Assembly: GCA_030789695.1 (NCBI GenBank)
Contig: CM061135.1
Coordinates: 109,376,301-109,440,300, forward strand
Length of the DNA: 64,000 nucleotides
Direction of reading: 5' to 3'
Source of the DNA: Scilla litardierei
Taxonomy: Eukaryota > Streptophyta > Magnoliopsida > Asparagales > Asparagaceae
Below are positions 54,203-64,000 of the stretch, piece by piece (the stretch's first letter is position 1; every line of letters begins with the position of its first letter). Below the pieces are notes generated by a model that saw only the letters and a list, made by a program, of their open reading frames with translations, did no database searches and was not told the DNA's origin. Position numbers and translations under genes: made by a program.

Positions 54203-57200
54203 ATGTCTTCCGCTTCAAAGAATATCGTCGCTGAGTTAAACAGAGGTGAAAAACTCAACGGCGATAATTACAAACTTTGGTCCATCAAGATACAATACGT
54301 TTTAGAGGAGCAAGAAGTGCTTGAAACTCTAAAGAACGTAATGATTGAACCCGAGTCGGGCACTACGGCCCAACACAGACGAGACAAGGAAGCTTTTGAT
54401 GCTTGGTCTCGGAAAAACAAGATAGCACACATTACGTTATTAAGCAGTATGGCTGATGACATAATGCGCATCTTCCGAGAGCATGACTTAGCCATGGACA
54501 TATGGTCCAAGCTTGAGGAAAATTTTGGTGGCACATCGGTGTCCAAACTTCGCGCCTTAACTATAAGATTTGATTCATACAAGAAACGTCCAGATCATTC
54601 CATGGGGAAACATCTGCGACATATGGCGAATCTTATCTCAGAGTTAAAAGATGTGGGTCATGTGCTCACTGATGAGCAACAAATCCAAGCATACGTTCCC
54701 TACCAAATGGGTGGGACCAAATGAAGATGCATCTCACTCACAATGAGAGCATCAAGACCTTCAGCGATGTTTCCAAGCACCTCAAATTAGAGGAAGAGCG
54801 GCTTGCGGCTGCCAAGCCAAGTGCAGAAGTGCACATGGTTGCTAGTTCCTCACACGGGGGAAAGAAAAGGAAAGATCGTTCGAAGTCTACCAATGAATGT
54901 AATAAGCAACCTGAGTCTACCAAGAAACCCAAACATAATGGTGGGCACAAGAAATGGCACAAGAAGAAAGACTTGAAGAGGATCAAGTGCAACAAGCTCG
55001 GTCACTATGCTCGTTCGTGTACGAGTGGAGGCGACGAGGTAACTTGTAAATATACTAGTTACATATGTGTTTCTAGTTCAATATTTCTTGTGGAATCTAA
55101 TCCATTTTGGATAATTGATTCAGGTGCCACCGACCACATAGCAAGGGACAGACGGTCCTTCGTGGAGTATCACCGGATACCCCAATGAACGAAGTGGATC
55201 TATGTAGGAAACAACACACGTGTTGAAGTGAAAGGCGTTGGGACTTACAAGCTAGTCTTGGACAACGGCCGCACTCTCCTACTTCATGATGTCCTCTTCG
55301 CTCCAGATATTCGAAGGAATATAATACCTGTGGTCGTGTTAATGGGTCTTGGCTATAACTGGTTCTTTCATGATTGTAATGTGGGCTTAAGTTGTAATAA
55401 TACTCTTATTGGTACTGGGTTTGTATTTAAAGGATTTATTGTAATGAGTACAATGTATGATTCCTCATGTAATGAAAATTTCCTTATTGCAAATTCTAAG
55501 ACTTATGAGTCTGATGTGATTTGTTGGCACGCAAGGCTTGGTCATATTGGACCAACGCGTATGGATAGACTTGCCAAACGTGGCCTTCTATCCAATGTTT
55601 CAAAGGTTGAAATGTCGACCTGCGAACATTGCCTAGTGGGGAAATCTTGTCGCAAGCCGTTTGGAACCGGCACAAGGGCCGAGGTTCCATTACAGCTTAT
55701 CCATTCGGACATATGTGGTCCGATGAATGTCAAGACAAGACGCAGGAAGTCCTATTTCATCACTTTTATTGATGATTTCACCCGATTCGGACATATCTAT
55801 TTGATATCCCACAAAAGTGAAGTATTGGCTTGCTTTAAAAACTATATGAGTTTAGTGGAGAATCAATTAGATCGCAAGATTAAGGTCTTGCGAACCGATA
55901 GGGGCGGTGAATATCAATCAACAAGTTTTAAGGAACTTTGTGATGAACAAGGCATAGTACATCAGGTAACTATGCCTTATACTCCTCAACAAAACGGTGT
56001 TGCCGAAAGGAGAAATAGGACTTTAATGGAAATGGTCCGTTCAATGATGGCGCAAGATAACTTGCCAATCACCTTTTGGGGTGATGCATTATTGACGGCC
56101 GCTTTCATTTTAAACCGCGTACCCTCGAAATCAGTTAGCTCCACTACTTATGAGTTGTGGAACCAAAGGTCTCCTGACTTAAACATTTTGAAACCTTGGG
56201 GTTGTGCATCCTACGCACATATTTCCTCCCATAAGTATGGCAAACTTGGGCCAAGGGGAAGGAAATGTATCTTTATACGATACGCAGAAAACTCCAAAGG
56301 TTATGTTTTTGTTAGTCAGGAAGACAATGGTGGGCTAATTGAGTTTGAGTCGAGGGATGTCACTTTCTTAGAAAACGAGTTTCCAAGACAGGGCGAGATA
56401 AGTCAGGACTTATCTCTATTTGAGATTTATGATCAAGAAGGATTACCTCATTCGAGTGGGAGAATTCTTGGTGAAAACGAAAATACGTTTCAACCTTCAC
56501 CAATGGATTATACGAATGACGATTATCCTATTCCATACGGGAATAATGATCCATACGGGAATAATGATCCAAGTGGGAGCAATTCTAACGACATTCCAAG
56601 TGGGAGTAATATTAGAATTGATCTAAATTCGAGTCAACAAGGACTTGAAGAATCTCAAATACGACGTAGTAGTCGTACAAGGTTGGCTCCTCTAATATTT
56701 GAGGATGAATTTCCGCAAACCTTTATGACTTTACTACAAGAAGATGACGAGCCTGCTACTTTCAAACAGGCTGTATCTTGCCCTGCTAAAGACAAATGGA
56801 TGGAAGCGATGCAAGAGGAGTTAGAATCCATGAAAGTTAACCAAGTCTGGGACTTAGTTGACTTACCCAGAGGACATAGAGCTATTGGGAACAAATGGGT
56901 TCTCAAGATCAAGCATAAGGCTGATGGCTCTATTGACAGATATAAAGCTCGCCTTGTCGCGAAAGGTTTTACGCAACAGGAAGGGATAGACTACGAAGAG
57001 ACCTTCTCACCTGTTGTTCGTTTTACCTCGATTCGCCTGATTCTGGCAATGGTAGCTTGCTTAGACCTCGAATTACATCAAATGGATGTAAAGACTGCCT
57101 TTCTCAATGGAGAATTGGACGAGGAGATCTATATGGAACAACCAACAGGGTTTGTAAAAGAAGGAAACGAACATAAGGTTTGTAAACTTCTTAAATCCAT

Positions 57201-58311
57201 ATATGGTCTTAAACAATCCTCGAGGCAATGGTATATACGATTTCAAGAAGTTGTCTTATCAAATGGTTTTACCATGCTTGATGAAGATAACTGCGTATAT
57301 ATCAAGAGGATTAAAAGCAAGTATGTTATCATGTCTCTATATGTAGATGACATTTTAATAGCCGGAAATGACAAGGGCTTTGTGATGGATATCAAGGCTT
57401 GGCTTTCATCAGTTTTTGAGATGAAAGACATGTGAGAACCCGCATATATCCTTGGAGTTAAGATTTCAAGGAATCGTTCGAAGAAACTTCTTTCTCTTTC
57501 ACAGGAGACTTATATAAAGAAGGTTCTAGAACGATTTAATATGCAGGACTGCAAGTCCATTGATACTCCTATAAGCAAACGCGATAATTTATGTCTGAAA
57601 TCATGTCCTAAGAACCAAAAGGAGAAAGAGATTATGGAAAAAGTTCCATATTCCAGTGCAGTTGGTAGTCTTATGTACGCTATGATGTGTACAAGACCGG
57701 ACATCTGTTTTGCCGTTGGAATGGTAATTCGTTACCAATCCAACCCAGTGCAAGTACACTGGAAAGCGGTTAAGAGGATAATGCGGTATCTCAAAGGAAC
57801 TGCAGACTTTGCTTTATGCTATCAAGGATATGCCTTGAGGCTCGAAGGTTACACTGATGTTGATTGGGCGGGTGATCTCGATGAGCGACGATCGACCTCA
57901 GGATATGTTTTTCTACTCGGATCTGGTGCAATATCCTGGAGTAGCAAGAAACAATCCGGCATCGCACTTTCAACTATGGAAGCCGAGTTTGTAGCATTTA
58001 GCATGGCAGTCCAAGAGGCTGTTTGGCTTAGGAAATTCTTAGACAGGCTAATTGATGCAGGTGACTCAGGTGATGTACCTATACACAGCGACAGTCAAGC
58101 ATCTATAGCTTATGTCAAAGATCCTAAATTTCATTGTAAGACCAAACACATTGATATCCGCTACAAATTTGCAAAAGACTATGATAAGACCAAGAAGGTG
58201 GACATAAGGTACATATCTATGCATGAGATGATAGCGGATCCGCTCACGAAGGCGATCCCCAGAGATGTGTTTTACAAACACTTATCATCCCAAGGATTAC
58301 GTAAGAGCTGA
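54203..58311 (+). pseudogene. E9 copia gag-pol pseudogene
   Basis: ATG 54203 (AAAATGTCTTCC context). Gag: RGEKLNGDNYKLWSIKIQYVL, a 4-base deletion at about 54690 relative to E8, then a zinc knuckle reduced to CNKLGHYARSC by a 9-base in-frame deletion. Protease: WIIDSGATDHIA, then TGA at 55186-55188, also present in E8. Integrase: HARLGH, HC...C, DFTRFGHIYL, LRTDRGGEY, TPQQNGVAERRNRTL. RT: KARLVAKGFTQQEGIDYEETFSPV, MDVKTAFLNGELDEEIYM, LYVDDILIAGND. TGA at 57433-57435, then RNase H to 58311 (STMEAEFVAFS, HSDSQASIAYV, IADPLTKAI). Order PR-IN-RT-RH is copia. Apart from these four lesions pol is nearly complete. Confidence 0.93.
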
Positions 58312-59332
58312 GTTGTACCAATGTAAATTCCCATGTCTGTAAATGATCAAATTTAATAAAAGAATATGTTCTTTTTCAAACATTGCATATGAATTTCTTG
58401 AGAAATGTTTGTGTACATTTTTTGAAATCTCAGCTATACTTTCTAGTATGTCGGACAGATTGAGGTTGGCTCTCTCACATGAGCAACCGTCTTATTCTAT
58501 CAGACGGATAAAATAGAGATGAGACCTGTTTAGAGTCAAAATCATCAGACGGATGATTTAGAGTCATGACTTAAACAAAATGATCGCATGAAAGATCTTC
58601 ATCATATGGATGCTTACAGAAGATCTAAGAGGATTTTGAAATCCTATCTGTCTAAATGCGGGATGTGAGTCCAAAGGATTATTTGAGTAGAAAAAGGGAC
58701 TCAAAGTCAGACATTGTGGCGTTTGATCATCATCCTTACAACATCATTGAGACATACACTCCCTGGGAAAGGAGCGATGTTGTAATACGTATTCATACTA
58801 CGTATGCATTTTTTGACCATTGGGTTAGAATAGTAAATAAGTTTACTATTATGTGAGACCCAAAGACCACATGGGTCTTAATTCATTACCCTTATGGACT
58901 CTAATTGGTTCCTTTAGATTTGACTGGGTGATTGCTCTCTTAGCATGTTACTTATGGACTATGGTTAATTCGGTCCGGCGGGGCATGTTAGAAAAGCAAG
59001 TCAAGTCAAGATCGAAAGGATCGCAAGAAGAGGAAGATTAATTTCGCATTCACATTTGGACTTTAAAGATTCAAAGCTGGCCAGCCAATTGCAATCCAGA
59101 TGGGATTCAATTGTTGAATATAAAGTATAAGAAATGTGAAGAAATAATCTAGGGTAAAGCATGCATTGATCTACTCAACTTTGCACTTCGAGGAGTGTTG
59201 TGTATCTCTAACACGTGCACAACAGCGGACTCTTTGCGCATGACGGTCACACGGCCTATTTCTCGGTATGATAAACAGAAGAGTTAGAGGAAAATAAGTT
59301 TCCTTACAATCCCCTTAAGTGTGAGTGGGAGA
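58312..59332 (+). other. E9 3' untranslated region
   Basis: Non-coding. It ends with the polypurine tract GAGTGGGAGA at 59323-59332. It matches 47597-48608 inverted. Confidence 0.75.
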
Positions 59333-59880
59333 TGTTGGATATGGACGACATAAATACACCCATGAGGGGATGTATGAGGGTATACGGACCTCAGATGTCG
59401 CGTGCATGAAGGCGTGCGCGAAGGGAACCTTTTCTCATGTGAAAAGGACCACTTGATAAGTGGAAAAAGCCACTCGATAAGTGGAAAAAGCCACTTTATA
59501 AGTGCAAAATGGCACTTGATAAGTAGATAAAGAAGAAGATAAATGAATGTGCTAATATAGGCTAATAAGCTTATAATTGGTTATTTCCTACAATAACCAC
59601 CCATAAAGCCTAAAAATAGGACCCAAGGGTAAGGCATTCAAACACACTTTCCATGCCATAAGTTTGCATAAGGCATCCTTATGTTCTTCTTATCCCTTCC
59701 ATTAAAATCCTCTTCTAGTTAGAGATTTAGGCGGTGAAACTCTGCTTCGATCCTCCGTGACGAAGTATCGACCGTTGTGGCGAATCCGAGGGCGAAGTTC
59801 CGAGATTACGGTGCCGCGTACACAAGCGTAAGTCTCAACTTCATTTATCAATCCTAACGTTGTTTTGACAGGATCCTACA
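59333..59880 (+). repeat. E9 3' LTR
   Basis: 548 bases, TGTTGGATATGG to GGATCCTACA, with CCACT...AGTGG units at about 59448-59490. One unit fewer than 52067-52634. The TATA box is mutated (CTAAAAATAGG at about 59609). Confidence 0.92.
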
Positions 59881-59885
59881 AAAAT

Positions 59886-62800
59886 GTCATCTACATATAG
59901 AGACATAATGACGTACTTGCTCTTAATCCTTTTGATATATACGCAGTTGTCTTCATCAAGCATGGAAAAACCATTTGATAAGACAACTTCTTGAAATCGT
60001 ATATACCATTGCCTCGAGGATTGTTTAAGACCATATATGGACTTACGAAGTTTACAAACCTTATGTTCGTTTCCTTCTTTTACAAACCCTGTTGGTTGTT
60101 CCATATAGATCTCCTCGTCCAATTCTACATTGAGAAAGGCAGTCTTTACATCCATCTGATGTAATTCGAGGTCCAAGCAAGCTACCATAGCCAGAATCAG
60201 GCGAATCGAGGTAAAACGGACAACAGGTGAGAAGGTCTCTTTGTAGTCTATCCCTTCCTGTTGCGTAAAACCTTTCGCGACAAAGTGAGCTTTATATCTG
60301 TCTATAGAGCCATCAGCCTTATGCTTGATCTTGAGAACCCATTTGTTCCCAATAGCTCTACGTCCTCTGGGTAAGTCAACTAAGTCCCAGACTTGGTTAA
60401 CTTTCATGGATTCCAACTCTTCCTTCATCGCTTCCATCCATTTGTCTTTCGCAGGGCATGATACGACCTGTTTGAAAGTAGCAGGCTCGTCATCATCTTG
60501 TAGTAAAGTCATAAAGGTTTGCGGAAATTCATCCTCAAATCTTAGAGGAGCCAACCTTGAACGACTACGTCATATTTGAGATTCTTCAAGTCCTTGTTGA
60601 CTCGAATTTAGATCAATTCTAATATCACTCCCACTTGGAATGTCGTTAGAAATGCTCCCACTTGGATCATTATTCCCGTATGGAATAGGATTTGCGTCAT
60701 TCGTATCATCCATTGGTGAAGTTTGAAACGTATTTTCGTCTTCACCAAAATTCTCCCACTCGAATGAGGTAATACTTCTTGATCATTAATCTCAAATAGA
60801 GATAAGTCCTGACTTATCTCACCCTGTCTTGGAAACTCGTTTTCCAAGAAAGTGACATCCCTCGACTCAAATTCAATTAGACCTCCATTGTCTTCCTGAC
60901 CAATGAAAACATAACCTTTGGAGTTTTCTGTGTATCGTATAAAGATACATTTCCTTCTCCGTGGCCCAAGTTTGCCATACTTATGGAAGGAAATATGTGC
61001 GTAGGATGCACATCCCAAGGTTTTAAAATGTTTAAGTCAGGAGACCTTTGGTTCCACAACTCATAAGGAGTGGAGCTAACTGATTTCGAGGGTACGCAGT
61101 TCAAGATGAAAGCGGCCGTTAATAATGCATCACCCCAAAAGGTGATTGGCAAGTTAGCTTGCGCCATCATTGAACGGACCATTTCCATTAAAGTTCTATT
61201 CCTCCTTTCAGCAACACCATTTTGTTGAGGAGTATAAGGCATAGTTACCTGATGTACTATGCCCTTTTCATCACAAAGTTCCTTAAAACTTGTTGATTGA
61301 TATTCACCGCCCCTATCGGTTCGTAGGACCTTAATCTTGCGATCTAATTGATTCTCCACTAAACTCATTTAGTTTTTAAAGTAGGTTAATGCTTCACCTT
61401 TGTGGGATATCAAATAGATATGTCCGAATCGGGTGAAATCATCAATAAAAGTGACGAAATAGGACTTCCCGCGTCTTGTCTTGACATTCATCGGACCACA
61501 TATGTCCGAATGGATGAGCTGTAATGGAACCTCGGTCCTTGTGCCGGTTCCAAACGGCTTGCGACAAGATTTTCCCACAAGGCAATGTTCGCAAGTCGAC
61601 ATTTTGACCTTTGAAACATTGGATAGACGGCCACGTTTGGCAAGTCTATCCATTCGTGTTGGTCCAATATGACCAAGCCTTGCGTGCCAACAATTATATC
61701 AGACCTATAATTCGAAGAATTTGTAACAAGGAAATTTTCAGTAAAAATGAAGAGTCATGCATTGTATTTAATACAATAAATCTTTTGAATACATACCCAG
61801 TGCCAATTAAGGAATTATTACAAAACAAGTCCACTTTACAATCATGAAAAAACCAGCTATACCCAAGACCCACTAACACGACCCCAGATATTATATTCCT
61901 TCGAATATCTGGAGCGAAGAGAACATCATGAAGTAGGAGAGTGCGGCCGTTGTCCAAGACTAGCTTACAAGTCCCAACGCCTTTCACTTCAACACGTGTG
62001 TTGTTTCCTACATAGATCCACTTCATTCATTGGGGTATTCGGTGATACTCCACGAAGGACCGTCTGTCCCTTGCTATGTGGTCGGTGGCACCTGAATCAA
62101 TTATCCAAAATGGATTAGATTCTACAAGAAATATTGAACTAGAAACACATATGTAACTAGTATTACAAGTTACCTCATCACTTCTACTCGTACACGAACG
62201 AGCATAGTGACCGAGCTTGTTGCACTTGAAGCACTTGATCTTCTTCAAGTCTTTCTTCTGTGCCATTTTTTGTGTCCACCCTTATATTTGGGTTTCTTGG
62301 TAGAATCATGTTGCTTATTACATTCGTTAGTAAACTTCGAACGATCTTTCTGTTTCTTTCCCCCGTGTGAGGAACTAGCAACCATGTGCACTTCTGCACT
62401 TGGCTTGGCGGCCGCAAGCCGCTCTTCCTCTAACTCGAGGTGCTTAGAAACGTCGCTGAAGTTCTTGATGCTCTCATTGTGAGTGAGATGCATCTTCATT
62501 TGGTCCCACCCATTTGGTAGGGAACGTATGACTGCTTGGATTTGTTGCTCATTAGTGAGCACATGACCTGCATCCTTTAACTCTGAGATAAGATTCGCCA
62601 TATGTCGCAGATGTTTCCCCTTGGAATGATCTGGACGTTTCTTGTATGAATCAAATCTTATAGTTAAGGCGCGGAGTTTAGACACCGATGTGCCACCAAA
62701 CTTCTCCTCTAGCTTGGACCATATGTCCATGGCTAAGTCATGTTCTCGAAAGATGCGCATTATGTCATCGGCCATACTGCTCAATAACGTAATGCAAGCT

Positions 62801-63021
62801 ATCTTGTTCTTCCGAGACCAAGCATCAAAAGCTTCCTTGTCTTGTCTGTGTTGGGCCGTAGTGCCCAACTCGGGTTCAATCATTACGTTCTTTAGAGTTT
62901 CGAGCACTTCTTTCTCCTCTAGAACGTATTGTATCTTGATGGACCATAGTTTGTAATTATCGCCGTTGAGTTTTTCACCTCTGTTTAACTCAGCGACGAT
63001 ATTCTTTGAAGCGGAAGACAT
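59886..63021 (-). pseudogene. E8 copia gag-pol pseudogene, 5' part
   Basis: Minus strand, ATG 63021. Gag is open to 62245, a frameshift follows, then an intact zinc knuckle CFKCNKLGHYARSC (about 62230). Protease WIIDSGATDHIA, then TGA near 62027, as in E9. Integrase HCLVGKSCRKP, FGHIYLISHK, an in-frame stop near 61370, LRTDRGGEYQ, NGVAERRNRTL, a frameshift near 61010. RT 60554-59886: MDVKTAFLNVELDEEIYM, YGLKQSSRQWYIRF and SLYVDDI at the E9 junction. Two more frame changes in the linker near 60600. The insertion lies immediately after the catalytic Asp pair. Confidence 0.92.
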
Positions 63022-64000
63022 TTTACTTTTAAAATGCTGCAAAAGACACAAAAACCCAAGGTTCGATCAAAAATCATTGCATAAAATTCTTATACACATA
63101 GTCATCATACATTTTCATGATTCATTAGTCTCGGCCAGCGGACCGACCAGGGAAATGGCTAGGTCATGGTTCACTACCCCCAGACAGAGCTGAGGTGTCC
63201 CACAAACTAGTCCAAAAGACCACTGGTTGAATCATGATCCATTGAGATACTGAATCAATCGAATGTGAAATTTCAGACTAGTTTAATATCACTCCCACTT
63301 GAAAAAAAATACCACTTGGAATGATATTATTATATTTAATAAGTTACTTTCGAAAAATATTGAAGATGTTGCTCTAGAATCGGAAAGGTCTCTACGATTC
63401 CAATCACCATATAGAACAACTTTCAATATTTCCCCCTCACTTATCAAACGATAGTACTCTTATAGTACTTCGCAGCGGAAAAGCATTTTTGAAAACGTAT
63501 TTTTCAAAAAAATATTTTGCAAACGTATTTTGCAGTATTTTGAAAACGTATTTTTCAAATGCAAAAGCGATATTTCAACTTAGTACCCTTATGATACTAG
63601 CGAAATATTTGGCAATTCCTGGCCATTTGCCGGGGATGAGCCGTAGCCGTGCCAAGGCTGGATCCCCCCTTAGGGGATTTTTCTGCAAGCCATCGTCGCC
63701 GGCTCCCGTTTGGATCCAGGCGTTTCCCCCCCTATAGGAGAATTTTGCCGCATGACGACTGCCGTTGGCCCCGTATGGGCTAGACATGCTTATCTCATTC
63801 ATGCAAGCCCCCCTCGCCAAATACAGGGTCAACCGGGGCTCGAAACTGGGCTCGACCGGGGCTCGGCACTGGTCGTGGCCGGGGCCGGCAGTGGCCGGGC
63901 TGGCCTTGGCCTGGCCCTGGCCACTGCCAGGGCCGGCCGTGGCCCTGGCAGAGGCCAGGGCCGGCCAGGGCACCGGCCCTGGCCTGGCCTGAGGCCAGGG
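63022..64000 (-). other. E8 leader with GGCC block at window edge
   Basis: Minus-strand equivalent of 52650-54202. GGCC-rich from about 63856 to the edge. Between them CCCGTATGGG-type arms match those of E9. The 5' LTR lies outside. Confidence 0.75.

Larger units (their letters stand above)
49569..59880 (+). mobile_element. E9: copia element inserted in sibling E8, TSD AAAAT, extra LTR
   Basis: AAAAT at 49564-49568 and 59881-59885 flank the unit. It begins with an LTR start (49569-49821) that breaks off, followed by 2.2 kb of foreign sequence, a full LTR (52067-52634), leader, gag-pol, and 3' LTR (59333-59880). The base before 52067 does not belong to a matching target duplication (GATGA versus AAAAT), so the outer fragment, not the full LTR, carries the true left end. 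A tandem three-LTR or rearranged structure is likely; an assembly artefact is possible. Confidence 0.82.

Noticed and set aside
58656..59041. Two short open frames after E9 RNase H
   Set aside because: The same sequence in E8 (47597-48608) does not keep them open; 3' untranslated DNA.

Overview
This window is a block of nested LTR retrotransposons from a plant nuclear genome, most likely a flowering plant with a large, repeat-rich genome. I see no host gene, no tRNA or rRNA gene and nothing bacterial. The plant assignment rests on the Ty1/copia elements primed at TGGTATCAGAGCC (initiator-Met tRNA type), the Sirevirus-type features, and the Ty3/gypsy elements of Athila-like layout primed at TGGCGCCGTTGCC (Asp-tRNA type) with an envelope-like ORF after pol. 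Almost every coding region is broken by stops or frameshifts.

Layout. E1 (1-5550, +) is the 3' part of a Sirevirus-like copia element: RNase H end, env-like ORF, 3' LTR. It sits in E2 (5551-8825, +), another Sirevirus-like 3' end with an env-like ORF and LTR. E2 interrupts the protease of E3 (8826-14270 and 26157-27700, +), an Athila-like gypsy element. E4 (14271-26151, +) is a complete Athila-like element with two LTRs and target duplication ATCTC, inserted in the 3' LTR of E3. E3 lies in E7 (27701-29565 and 45796-47066, -), an old copia (Sirevirus-type) copy. E5 (about 29566-36139 and 43121-45795, +) is an Athila-like element also inside E7. E6 (36140-43115, -; duplication GAAAC) is a Sirevirus-like element inside E5. 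E8 (47067-49568 and 59886-64000, -) is a copia element in the leader of E7, and E9 (49569-59880, +; duplication AAAAT) is a sibling of E8 inserted in its reverse transcriptase. A 2.2-kb foreign block (49822-52066, including a Sirevirus fragment called E10) separates a truncated LTR of E9 from a full one.

How the parts relate. E3, E4 and E6 keep gag (E3 and E4 also protease, plus an env-like ORF) but have no reverse transcriptase or integrase, so they look non-autonomous. E5 has the opposite: reverse transcriptase, RNase H, integrase and env-like ORF but no gag or protease. E8 and E9 carry gag and pol in broken form. Five env-like ORFs are present (E1-E5).

The most notable signal is non-coding. 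The transcribed leaders (downstream of the LTR TATA box) carry arrays of hairpins with a nearly constant loop but different, exactly complementary stems. The loop is specific to each family: TTGCAAGAGATTGG in E4, TTGTGTA in E10, GGTTGT/GGTTT in E1, a G-run in E2, TGGG in E6 and TACGG in E8/E9. A second covarying hairpin with loop AGGCAA follows the gag-protease or pol ORF in E3, E4 and E5. In addition each env-bearing element has its own palindrome, clustered both in the LTR before the TATA box and again in front of the env-like ORF, where E3 and E4 also have TATATAAA. This suggests an internal env promoter built like the LTR promoter.
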